Source: Bacteroidaceae bacterium (GTDB lineage Bacteria; Bacteroidota; Bacteroidia; Bacteroidales; Bacteroidaceae). Taken from it: a stretch of 15,238 nucleotides of DNA. The notes under the pieces were generated by a model. It was not told where the DNA came from. It did no database searches and saw only the letters and a list, made by a program, of their open reading frames with translations. The DNA is taken from assembly GCA_900769765.1 (NCBI GenBank), contig CAAGHW010000009.1, positions 1 to 15,238 of the forward strand. Reading direction: 5' to 3'. The position numbers were made by a program, and so were the translations under genes. Positions 6,057-15,000 of this stretch are shown here, piece after piece (position 1 is the first letter of the stretch; the number at the start of each line of letters is the position of its first letter).

Positions 6057-8087
6057 ATGAATTTCATTTCATTATTTCCTGTAACGGAACCGACTTGGAT
6101 ATTCTTGGGTGTGTTATGTATTGTTCTTTTTGCACCCCTGCTGTTCAACAAACTGCGTATGCCACATATCATCGGTATGATATTGGCAGGTCTGCTTATA
6201 GGCCCTAACGGCTTGAATATCCTTGAACGCGACAGCAGTTTCGAACTCTTTGGCAAGGTAGGTCTCTATTATATCATGTTCCTTGCCAGTCTCGAGGTGA
6301 ATATGCAGGAGATGAAACAGTCCAGGAACGGTGCTTTGCTCATGGGACTTGCCGTGTTCGCCATTCCCATACTTCTTGGATTGGGTGCAAACATCTTCAT
6401 ACTCAAATTCGATTTCGTCGCTTCGCTGTTGCTGGCGAGTATGTACGCATCCTATACGCTCATATCCTATCCCATAGTGGCACGCTATGGTCTTTCGCGT
6501 CTGCGTTGCGTCAACTTCGTTGTCGGTGGAGCAATGATAACCGACACGCTCACACTCTTTGTGCTTGCCATAATAGCCGGTACGTTTACCGGTGAGGCCG
6601 ATGCATGGTTTGTGGTGTTCATGCTGCTTAAACTTCTTGCAATAGCGGCTATAATAATATTCCTCTTCCCGCGAATAGCACGTTATTTCTTCCGTAACTA
6701 TAACGACAGCGTCATACAGTACATCTTTGTTATGGTGATGCTCTTCTTGGGCGCAGGATTGATGGAACTTGCCGGTATGGAGGGTATCCTTGGCGCATTC
6801 ATCACCGGTCTTGTGCTGAATCCGCTTATCCCGCACTCGTCACCGTTGATGCGCCGCATCGACTTTGTGGGTAATGCAATCTTCATCCCCTATTTCCTTA
6901 TAGGAGTGGGTATGATGATTGATATCCGTGTACTTTTCAACGGCGGCGGTTCGTTGTTGGTTGCCGGTGTGATGATTGCGACAGCTCTTATAGGCAAGTG
7001 GATAGCATCGTTCCTTGTTGCACGCCGCTATCGTATGGAGTGGAACGAACAGGGGCTAATGTTCGGTTTGAGTACATCGCAGGCTGCGGCAACACTTGCT
7101 GCGGCATTTGTCGGTCATGGAATAATACTTTCCGACGGCTCGCGTCTGCTCAACGACGATGTGCTTAACGGAACAATCCTGCTTATTCTTGCGACATGTC
7201 TTGTCAGTTCCATTATTTCCGATAGGGCATCGCGCAGGCTTATCGTCTCGGGTGCTGTGCTGAATAATCCTGTAAGCATATCGTCCAAGAAAACCCTTAT
7301 TGCGCTTGCCAACCCCAATATGGTGGACAAGCTTATGGATCTGGCACTTCTTATACGTAAGGAGAACAGCACAATTCCGTTGTCGGCAATTACTGTTGTG
7401 CTTGACGAAGACAAATCGTTGCAGGCCGGTGCAGCAAAACTTCTTGATAACGCAGCCAATATTGCTGCGTCGGTCAATGTGCCGCTGCTCACAAAGATGC
7501 GTCTTACAACCAACCTTGCACATGGTATTGTTCACGAGGTCAAGGAGAACGATTACCGCGAGCTTATTCTTGGTTTTCATAAGAGAGAAACCGCCAACGA
7601 CAGCTTCTTGGGTAATGTGTTGCCCGAAGTGCTGAACGCTGTCGATTGTCAGGTTGTTATGGCGCGCATGAACATTCCTTTGAATACTGTGCGCACAATA
7701 CACATCACATTCCCTGCCAAAGCCGAATATGAGGCCGGATTTGCCTATTGGGTAGAGGAGACGGCGCGTATGGCAAGCGGTTTGGATTGCAAGATGATGT
7801 ATCATGGTCATCCCGATACAATGGACAAGATAAGAGAACGGTTGAAAGAGTGTCCGCCAATAAACGCACAATTCTTCGAGACCGATGGCGGTAACGACCT
7901 GAAACGTCTTTCAAAGATAATCAAGGAAGACCATCTGCTCATTGTGGTGAGCGCACGCAGGGGCTCTATTTCATTCCGCCCGTCGCTCGACCATGTCTTT
8001 GTGCAGTTGCAACGCGACTATCCTAATACAAGCGTATTGCTTATCTATCCTAACGGCTATAAGGTCGAGGGTGGTGAGACACACTGA
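6057..8087 (+). CDS. Cation:proton antiporter (CPA2 family) with C-terminal universal-stress-like domains
   Basis: The 676-residue product has about 12 membrane helices in residues 10-395, then a soluble part of about 280 residues. The transporter half shows the CPA2 pattern: RMPHIIGMILAGLLIGPNGL (34-53), a discontinuous helix with GGAMITDTLTLFVLAI (157-172) whose Asp163 sits at the ion-binding position (Thr-Asp rather than Asn-Asp or Asp-Asp), GILGAFITGLVLNPL (243-257), IPYFLIGVGMMID (277-289) and Lys314 in LIGKWIASF. Such proteins exchange Na+ or K+ for H+ across the inner membrane. The soluble half appears to be two universal-stress (UspA-like) folds, about 410-535 and 545-665, usually taken as a nucleotide-sensing regulatory region. 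There is no TrkA-N/RCK domain as in KefB/KefC. The downstream end is marked by a perfect palindromic terminator. Confidence 0.9.
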   Translation: MNFISLFPVTEPTWIFLGVLCIVLFAPLLFNKLRMPHIIGMILAGLLIGPNGLNILERDSSFELFGKVGLYYIMFLASLEVNMQEMKQSRNGALLMGLAVFAIPILLGLGANIFILKFDFVASLLLASMYASYTLISYPIVARYGLSRLRCVNFVVGGAMITDTLTLFVLAIIAGTFTGEADAWFVVFMLLKLLAIAAIIIFLFPRIARYFFRNYNDSVIQYIFVMVMLFLGAGLMELAGMEGILGAFITGLVLNPLIPHSSPLMRRIDFVGNAIFIPYFLIGVGMMIDIRVLFNGGGSLLVAGVMIATALIGKWIASFLVARRYRMEWNEQGLMFGLSTSQAAATLAAAFVGHGIILSDGSRLLNDDVLNGTILLILATCLVSSIISDRASRRLIVSGAVLNNPVSISSKKTLIALANPNMVDKLMDLALLIRKENSTIPLSAITVVLDEDKSLQAGAAKLLDNAANIAASVNVPLLTKMRLTTNLAHGIVHEVKENDYRELILGFHKRETANDSFLGNVLPEVLNAVDCQVVMARMNIPLNTVRTIHITFPAKAEYEAGFAYWVEETARMASGLDCKMMYHGHPDTMDKIRERLKECPPINAQFFETDGGNDLKRLSKIIKEDHLLIVVSARRGSISFRPSLDHVFVQLQRDYPNTSVLLIYPNGYKVEGGETH

Positions 8088-8088
8088 T

Positions 8089-8130
8089 AAAACAATAACG
8101 GTTTGGCATATGCCAAACCGTTATTGTTTT
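8089..8130. terminator. Bidirectional terminator: perfect 42-base palindrome between convergent genes
   Basis: Bases 8089-8109 are the exact reverse complement of 8110-8130 (21 bases per arm, centred on GGCATATGCC). Each arm starts with AAAACAATAACGG, so whichever strand is read the GC-rich stem ends in a U-rich tract (TTATTGTTTTT on plus, TTATTGTTTT on minus). It starts 1 base after the antiporter TGA and ends 7 bases before the GH92 stop, as expected of a terminator shared by two convergent genes. Confidence 0.9.
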
Positions 8131-8137
8131 TATTGAA

Positions 8138-10294
8138 TCAGAATGATAGCTTACCGCCCTGCATTATATCCTTGTGCGATATTGTCGTATCGTCTATCGG
8201 TTTGCCGTTCAGCAGCACATTGTGCTTTCCGTTATCCCTGTCCGATGTTATGGTAAACCTCTTGCCGTTCGCAAGGTGCAGCTTGACCTTCGGGAACAGC
8301 GGCACACCCAATTCATATTCTCCACCACAAGGGTTCACAGGGTAGAATCCCATTGCGCTCATCACATACCATGCCGACATCTGTCCGCAGTCCTCGTTGC
8401 CGCATATACCGTCGGGGCTGTTGCGGTAAAGCTCGTCCATAATCTGCGATACATATTGCTGTGTCTTCTCCTGCTTTCCAATCTTGTTGAAAAGATATGC
8501 CACATGGTGGCTCGGCTCGTTGCCGTGGGCATACTGTCCAATCATGCCTGTGCTGAATATCGGCAGGTCGGCATTTTCGGCAGGTGAGTAGGTGAACATG
8601 CTGTCGAGCTTCTGCTCAAACATTTCTCTGCCCATAAGCCCTATAAGTCCTTCTATGTCGTGCTGAACGCTCCACATATAGTGCCATGCGTTGCTCTCGC
8701 AAATATGCTGTGTATATTCGTCGGGGTTGAAGTTCGGTTGGAACTCTCCCTTGCTGTCGCGTGGCTGCATGAATGTGGTGTTCGGGTTGTATTGGTTGCG
8801 CCAATTTTCTGCACGCTTGTAGAATACGCTAGCGATGCTGTCGCGTCCCATAGCCTCTGCCATGCGTGCTATGCAGTAGTCGTCGTATGCATATTCCAAT
8901 GTACGCGACATTGCCCAGTTGTCGGCATTGTAAGGGTCGGTAACATCGTATGGCACATATCCGTTCTCTTTGTAGAATCCTATTCCACGGTATTCGTCTA
9001 TATTGGCTGTCGCAACGCACGCTTCGAGTGCTTTCTCTGCGTCAAAGCCGTCAATCCCCTTAAGGTAGGCATCGGTAATCACAGGAACGGAATGGTATCC
9101 AATCATCATGTCCGTTTCGCTGCCCCACATGTTCCATACCGGCAATCGTCCGTGTTGCTCGTAGAATGCGATGAACGAGTTTATCATGTCATCAACTCTT
9201 TCGGGTGCGGTGATGGTGTATAGCGGATGCGCTGCACGGTAGGTATCCCAGAGCGAGAATGTCGAGTAGTTCTGCCATCCGTCGCCCTTGTGGTTCTTGC
9301 CGTCGGCTCCGCGGTATGTGCCGTCAACGTCGCAGAAGAGTGTTGGTGCAAGCATGGTGCGGTAGAGTGCCGTGTAGAAACATACACGTTGCTCCTCTGT
9401 TCCGCCTGTTACCTCAATCTTTCCTAACTCCTTGTTCCATTTCTTGCGTGTCTGTGCGCGGTAACGGTCGAAGTCGTCATGCGGTGCCTCTTGGGCAAGG
9501 TTCTTTGCTGCGCCTTCAACTCCTGTACCCGAGAGCGCGGTGATTACTGTCAGCTCCTTGCTGTTGTCGAGCGCGAATGTCATCTCTATAGTTCCCGGCT
9601 TCATCCAAATGTTACCGTCGCGCATAATCATGGCATTGTCGCACTTGAATGTGGCAATGGGGCGTGAGAAACGTGTCCTGAAATATACCTGCTGTCCCCT
9701 TGCCCAGCCGTTGGAGTGGCGGTAGCCCTCAATGGTAAAGCTGTCGACAACGGTTATGTGCGTGTCGGTGGTCGCATCCCAATTCATTGCTTTGGCAAGG
9801 TTCAGCAGCACTGTTGCCGTGTCGGTGGGGTAGGTGTATCGTTGTACTCCGCAACGCTCGGTCGCTGTAAGCTCCACCTCTATGCCATAGCTGTCGAGGT
9901 GTACGCGGTAGTAACCCGCTTCGCACTCCTCGCGTTCGTGGCTGAACATGGAGTGTACGCCAAGCGGTTTTCCAGCCTTGCGCAAAGGGTATGTCACAGG
10001 CAAGAAACTTATGTCGTACAGGTCTCCGGCACCTGTTCCGCTCAGGTGGGTGTGGCTGAATCCGGCAATGGTGCTGTCGGGGTAAAAGTAGCCTGCAATC
10101 CTGTCCCATCCGGGCAGGCCGTTGTCGGGGCTTAACTGTACCATACCGAACGGAGCCTGTGCTCCGGGATATACATTTCCCTTGTAGTCTGTGCCGATGA
10201 GCGGGTCTACAAGCGATGCGTAGTCGTTCTCTTTATGCGCGCAACAGGCGAACAACATTGCCGTTATCAAAAGTATTGGAATCGCTTTTTTCAT
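8138..10294 (-). CDS. GH92 family alpha-mannosidase, predicted lipoprotein
   Basis: The 718-residue product has the GH92 layout: an N-terminal beta domain with DPLIGTDYKGNVYPGAQAPFGM and the highly typical GFSHTHLSGTGAGDLYDI, then an (alpha/alpha)6 domain with HDIEGLIGLMG, NEPSHHVAYLFN and GNEDCGQMSAWYVMSAMGFYP. GH92 enzymes are Ca2+-dependent, inverting exo-alpha-mannosidases acting on N-glycans or yeast mannan. By comparison with the BT3990 enzyme as I recall it, Glu533 in CESNAWHY would be the general acid and the E634-D635 pair would hold the base region. The exact linkage cannot be read. I chose the ATG at 10294, because MKKAIPILLITAMLFAC is a lipoprotein signal with Cys17 as the lipidation site. 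An ATG 15 codons earlier (10339) lies inside the terminator hairpin. CAHKEND after the Cys may favour surface export. No SusC/SusD pair is nearby. Confidence 0.93.
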   Translation of the reverse strand: MKKAIPILLITAMLFACCAHKENDYASLVDPLIGTDYKGNVYPGAQAPFGMVQLSPDNGLPGWDRIAGYFYPDSTIAGFSHTHLSGTGAGDLYDISFLPVTYPLRKAGKPLGVHSMFSHEREECEAGYYRVHLDSYGIEVELTATERCGVQRYTYPTDTATVLLNLAKAMNWDATTDTHITVVDSFTIEGYRHSNGWARGQQVYFRTRFSRPIATFKCDNAMIMRDGNIWMKPGTIEMTFALDNSKELTVITALSGTGVEGAAKNLAQEAPHDDFDRYRAQTRKKWNKELGKIEVTGGTEEQRVCFYTALYRTMLAPTLFCDVDGTYRGADGKNHKGDGWQNYSTFSLWDTYRAAHPLYTITAPERVDDMINSFIAFYEQHGRLPVWNMWGSETDMMIGYHSVPVITDAYLKGIDGFDAEKALEACVATANIDEYRGIGFYKENGYVPYDVTDPYNADNWAMSRTLEYAYDDYCIARMAEAMGRDSIASVFYKRAENWRNQYNPNTTFMQPRDSKGEFQPNFNPDEYTQHICESNAWHYMWSVQHDIEGLIGLMGREMFEQKLDSMFTYSPAENADLPIFSTGMIGQYAHGNEPSHHVAYLFNKIGKQEKTQQYVSQIMDELYRNSPDGICGNEDCGQMSAWYVMSAMGFYPVNPCGGEYELGVPLFPKVKLHLANGKRFTITSDRDNGKHNVLLNGKPIDDTTISHKDIMQGGKLSF

Positions 10295-10314
10295 GGTCGT
10301 CTGTTTATAATGTG

Positions 10315-10322
10315 CAAAAATA
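10315..10322 (-). promoter_or_regulatory. -7 promoter box for the GH92 gene, overlapping the upstream terminator
   Basis: The minus strand reads TATTTTTG, a full match to TAnnTTTG. The predicted start is near 10309, giving a leader of only about 15 bases to the ATG at 10294. The box begins in the last bases of the terminator stem and includes its U-tract. No clear TTTG is seen at the expected -33 distance, because that region is the hairpin itself. Confidence 0.45.
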
Positions 10323-10358
10323 GCAAAAAAGAGAAGCATCGCTTCTCTTTTTTGCTAT
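10320..10358 (-). terminator. Rho-independent terminator of the amino-acid permease gene
   Basis: An 18-bp perfect stem (arms 10320-10337 and 10341-10358, each holding GAGAAGC or its complement) closes on the 3-base loop ATC. On the minus strand it is followed by a run of T (TATTTTTGC). It lies 73 bases after the permease stop. The A-rich outer half of the stem means it could also work in the plus direction, but no plus-strand gene ends here. Confidence 0.85.
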
Positions 10359-10431
10359 AAATTAATTTTACGGTCTAATTGTATTTGCGCTCAGAATGCT
10401 CTCCGCAGTCAGGCCGAAAACCTGGTTTCTG

Positions 10432-11883
10432 TCATTTCTCGAAATGGAACGGTTCAAATTCTGCACCGTGGTCAATCCACGACGGTTTACGCATTGCGTA
10501 AATCACAAACGGTGCGCCCACCACAATGATACAGCCTATGAAAAGCACTGCATACCATACCGCATTGCTTCCTACGGCAATCTGTGCAGGCGGAATAAAG
10601 CTGAGTACAAAGGCGAGCAGGCTGCCCAGAAATCCCACACCGCTGATAATCCACATCAAGCCATTGCCGTTCTTGCCCAAACGGAATGGGCGTTCTGTAT
10701 CCTTCATGTTATAACGCAAATATATCGCTGCGGCAAACATCAAAAGGTACATTATAAGGTAAAGGAGTACGGTCAGCTGTGACAATATCTGATAGAAGCT
10801 CTGTACCGACGGCATTACAACGAACAGCAGGCTCAAAAGGGTTACAATGGCGCCCTGAATAAGCAGAATGTTCTTCTGTACGCCAATGCTGTTGCTCTTC
10901 TGCATGAACGGTGGCAGATATCCGGCCTTGCCAACGGCAAAGATACCTTTTGAGGGGCCTGACACCCATGTGAGTACACCGGCGAGCACACCAAAGGCAA
11001 GAGCTATGGCAATGATAGGCGATAGCCATGACATTCTTATGTATTTGAAATAGTTGTCGAAACCTACCAGAAGGCTCTGTGTAAGGTTGATGTCCTTCTG
11101 TGGAATGATGATGCCGAGTGCGAATGTACCCAGAATGAATATCAGCACGGTTATCAACGCACCAAGGAATACCGCTTTCGGGTAGTTCTTGCTTGGGTTC
11201 TCCATGTCCTTTACGTGGATACCGGTCATCTCCATTCCTGCATAGAAAAGGAATATTCCCGATGCGAGTACAAGGTTGTCGAGCTTGGTAATGTCGGGGA
11301 AGAAACTGCCTCCGAAGTCCATCTGTGACTTTCCACCGCTTGCGAGGTATATGATACCGAGCAACACAAGCAATCCTGCGGGAATGATTGTACCTATCAG
11401 ACCGCCCACTTTTGCCACTTTACTCACCCAGCCCATACCTTTCAGCGAGATGAACGTCGCAGCCCAATAGATGATAAGCACCACCACAAGAGTATATAGC
11501 TTGTTCGATGCCAATGACATGTCGGCAGTGCTGTCCATGCCTATGAACGCCAACGATACAGCTCCGAAGGTAAGCACGGTAGGGTACCATATCGTACTCT
11601 CGACCCATTGTAGCCAGATGGCAAGGAAACCGATACGTTTGCCGAATGCCTCACCTACCCATCGGAATACACCGCCCTGCTTGTCCTGGAACATCGCCGC
11701 AAGTTCTGCCGCTACGAGCGATGTGGGGATTAGGAATACTATGGCTGCAAACAGATAATAGAATGCTGAACTTATACCATATTCAGCCTCTGCAGGGAGT
11801 CCGCGCAGCGATACGACAGCCGTTACATTCATAATCGCCAAGGTGGCAACTCCCAATTTTACACTTTTAGTCAATGTTGACAT
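10432..11883 (-). CDS. APC-superfamily amino-acid permease, glutamate:GABA antiporter (GadC)-like
   Basis: The 483-residue product has about 12 hydrophobic helices and the APC-fold marks of the GadC branch: KQGGVFRWVGEAFGKR (68-83), ISLKGMGWVSKVAKVGG (145-161), LFYAGMEMTGIHVKDMENP (212-230), TWVSGPSKGIFAVGKAGYLP (305-324) and SFIPP (428-432). Many relatives exchange glutamate or another acidic substrate for its decarboxylation product, which consumes intracellular protons. Glu218 in GMEMTG lines up with a Glu needed in E. coli GadC; a second GadC Glu, in the GVLAEIASW stretch, is Gly302 here. The protein stops about where the C-terminal plug of GadC begins. No glutamate decarboxylase or glutaminase gene is adjacent, so the substrate is uncertain. 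I saw no good -7 box in the gap upstream (11884-11961). Confidence 0.85.
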   Translation of the reverse strand: MSTLTKSVKLGVATLAIMNVTAVVSLRGLPAEAEYGISSAFYYLFAAIVFLIPTSLVAAELAAMFQDKQGGVFRWVGEAFGKRIGFLAIWLQWVESTIWYPTVLTFGAVSLAFIGMDSTADMSLASNKLYTLVVVLIIYWAATFISLKGMGWVSKVAKVGGLIGTIIPAGLLVLLGIIYLASGGKSQMDFGGSFFPDITKLDNLVLASGIFLFYAGMEMTGIHVKDMENPSKNYPKAVFLGALITVLIFILGTFALGIIIPQKDINLTQSLLVGFDNYFKYIRMSWLSPIIAIALAFGVLAGVLTWVSGPSKGIFAVGKAGYLPPFMQKSNSIGVQKNILLIQGAIVTLLSLLFVVMPSVQSFYQILSQLTVLLYLIMYLLMFAAAIYLRYNMKDTERPFRLGKNGNGLMWIISGVGFLGSLLAFVLSFIPPAQIAVGSNAVWYAVLFIGCIIVVGAPFVIYAMRKPSWIDHGAEFEPFHFEK

Positions 11884-11961
11884 AGTTGTTCTTTTAAAGG
11901 TTATAAAATATGAGAGAAAACATCTGCGTGCAGCCGTTGGTTCGTTATGTAAGTAAAATTA

Positions 11962-11991
11962 ACAAGGGAGCATCAATCGATGCTCCCTTGT
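11962..11991 (-). terminator. Rho-independent terminator of nifJ
   Basis: ACAAGGGAGCATC pairs perfectly with GATGCTCCCTTGT (13 bp) around the loop AATC (11975-11978). On the minus strand it starts 22 bases after the nifJ stop codon and runs into TTAATTTTACTT. It separates nifJ from the permease gene downstream. Confidence 0.85.
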
Positions 11992-12013
11992 CGGATATTA
12001 TGTCAAGGATTTA

Positions 12014-15000
12014 TTATTCCTCTTTGCCCCAATCGAGCTTTGCCATGCGCTGATAGCTTGCGTAACGCTTCTTCGCCATCTCCTCGGCTGCACCGAACAA
12101 CTCGCTTGCCTCTGCAGGGAACTGTTTTGCAAGTGATGCGTAACGCACCTCACCCTGCAAGAACTCCTGGAACTTGTCCCACTGTGGCTCCTTGCTGTCG
12201 AGAGTGAATGGGTTCTTGCCCTCTTCCTCCAACGCAGGGTTGTAACGCCACAAGTGCCAGTAACCGCACTCAACGGCAGCAGCCTGCTCTGCCTGAGCCT
12301 TGCCCATACCGCGCTTGATACCGTGGTTGATACATGGAGCGTATGCAATCACGAGTGATGGACCAGGATAAGCCTCTGCCTCGCGGATAGCCTTCAAACA
12401 CTGGTCGTAGCTTGCACCCATGGCAATCTGTGCAACATATACATAACCGTATGTTGTAGCAATCATACCAAGGTCTTTCTTGCGGATGCGCTTACCCGAT
12501 GCAGCGAACTTGGCGATAGCACCCAGAGGAGTAGCCTTTGATGACTGACCACCTGTGTTAGAGTAAACCTCTGTATCCACAACAAGGATATTTACATCCT
12601 CGCCCGATGCGATAACGTGGTCAAGACCGCCGTAACCGATATCGTAAGAAGCACCGTCACCACCGATAATCCACTGTGAGCGTTTTACAATGTACTGCTT
12701 GATGTCGAGAACCTGCTTGCAAGTGTCGCAACCACAAGCCTCACAAGCCTCGATGATTGCAGGAGCAACCTCTTTTGTCACCTCGGCATTGTTCTTGTTC
12801 TCAATCCACTTCTGTGCAAGAGCCTTGAGCTCGTCTGAACACTTCTCGCAAGACTGCATCTCTGTGAACAATCTCTCAAGACGCTCGCGCATCTTGTTCT
12901 CGGCAAGCTTCATACCCAAACCGAATTCGCAGAAGTCCTCGAACAAAGAGTTTGCCCATGTAGGACCTTCGCCCTTCTCGTTGGTTGTATAAGGTGTTGA
13001 AGGCACTGAACCTGTGTAAATTGAAGAACAACCTGTAGCGTTGGCAACGATTTCGCGGTCACCGAACAGCTGTGTCAACAATTTAACGTATGGAGTCTCA
13101 CCGCAACCTGAACAAGCACCCGAGAACTCGAACAATGGAGTAGCGAACTGTGAGTTCTTTGGATTGCTCTTTACGTCAACAAGGTGCTGCTTGCTCTTCA
13201 CGTTCTTCACGCAGTAATCCCAGTTTGCAGCCTCGGCTCTCTCCTGCTCAAGCGGAACCATTGTAAGAGCTGAACCGCCCAACTTAGGATTGCCCGGACA
13301 GATGTCGGCACAGTTACCGCAACCAAGGCAGTCGAGCACGCCTACCTGAATTCTGAACTGCATACCCTTCATGGCAGCAGGAGCCTTCATCTCAATCTTG
13401 TCTGCGTTCAAACCGGCTGCCTCCTGCTCGTCCATTACGAACGGACGGATACAGCTGTGAGGACAAACGAATGCACAACGGTTACACTGGATACATTTAG
13501 CGGCATCCCACTTTGGAACGAATGCGCTTACACCGCGCTTCTCATAAGCCGATGTACCTACAGGCCATGTACCGTCCTCGAGTCCCTTGAATGCTGAAAC
13601 TGGGAGTTTCGCACCCTCCTGAGCATTGATTGTGCGTACAATCTTTGTGATGAACTCTGGCTCGTCTCTCTTCTCCTCTACATCGTCTGGCAAGTTAGCC
13701 CATGCAGGGTCGATAACAAGCTTCTGGAATTCGCCACCGCGGTCAACGGCTGCGTTGTTCTTGTCAACGACATCCTGACCCTTCTTGCCGTAAGACTTAA
13801 CGATGAACTTCTTCATCTGCTCAACAGCAAGTTCTACAGGGATAACACCTGTGATGCGGAAGAATGCACTCTGAAGGATGGTGTTTGTACGGTTGCCAAG
13901 ACCAATCTCCTGAGCAATCTTTGTAGCGTTGATATAGTAGACGTTGATATTGTGTTCTGCAAAATATCTCTTTACCTTGTTAGGCAGGTTCTTTGCAAGC
14001 TCCTCGCCTTCCCAAACGGTGTTCAAAAGGAATGTACCGCCGTTCTGCAAACCGCGTGTTACATCATACATCTTCAAGTATGCCTGAACGTGGCAAGCAA
14101 CGAAGTTAGGAGTGTTCACGAGGTATGTGCTGCGGATAGGCTTGTCACCGAAACGCAAGTGTGAACATGTGAAACCACCCGATTTCTTTGAGTCGTAAGA
14201 GAAGTATGCCTGGCAATATTTCTCGGTGTTCTCACCGATAATCTTGACAGAGTTCTTGTTTGCACCTACAGTACCATCTGCACCAAGACCGTAGAACTTA
14301 GCCTCGAACATACCGTCAACAACAGCAATCTCCTCCTTCTTGGGAAGTGAAAGGAATGTAACGTCATCGACGATACCTACTGTAAAGTGGTTCTTAGGTG
14401 TAGGCAATGCAAGGTTCTCGTAAACGCCCATGATGAGAGCAGGAGTAGTGTCGTTTGAAGCCAAAGCAAAACGGCCACCTACGATTGTCGGGTTGAGCTC
14501 TCTCAACTCAGGTGTGCTTGAGAATGCCTCGACAACATCAAGATACAAAGGCTCACCGTTGCTTCCAGGCTCTTTTGTACGGTCGAGAACAGCGATGCTC
14601 TTGACTGTCTTAGGCATAACCGCAGCAAGGTATTTAACCGAGAACGGACGGTAAAGGTGAACGCTTACCAAACCTACCTTCTCGCCACGTGCCATCATGT
14701 AGTCGATAGCCTCCTTGATAGCCTCAGTTGCAGAACCCATAACCACGATTACACGGTCTGCGTCTTCTGCACCATAGTATGTGAAAGGAGCATACTTGCG
14801 GCCTGTGATAGCCGAAATCTTCTCCATGTACTCAGCAACGATATCGGGAACTGCATTGTAGAATGGGTTCTCGCTCTCCTTGTGTGTAAAGAATGTCTCA
14901 GGGTTCTCGGCTGTACCGCGAACAACAGGGTGTGTAGGGCTCAAAGCTCTGTCACGGAACTCCTGAATGTACTTCCAGTCAACGAGTGGAGCAATGTCTT

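Noticed and set aside
6114..7871. Long open frames on the minus strand opposite the antiporter gene (6114-6836 and 7056-7871)
   Set aside because: They are low-complexity readings rich in His, Cys, Gln and Lys with no family motif. They are explained by codon bias of the real plus-strand gene.
8660..10135. Plus-strand open frames opposite the GH92 gene
   Set aside because: They are Cys/Val/Arg-rich shadow translations. The minus-strand frame carries full GH92 motifs throughout.
10295..10339. Longer start for the GH92 protein (15 extra residues from the ATG at 10339)
   Set aside because: The extra codons lie in the terminator hairpin and in the predicted -7 box. The shorter start gives a clean lipoprotein signal peptide with Cys17.
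10359..10431. Possible small RNA or short gene between the permease stop and its terminator
   Set aside because: The 73 bases hold no start-to-stop frame of note and only weak pairing. They are best read as the permease 3' untranslated region.
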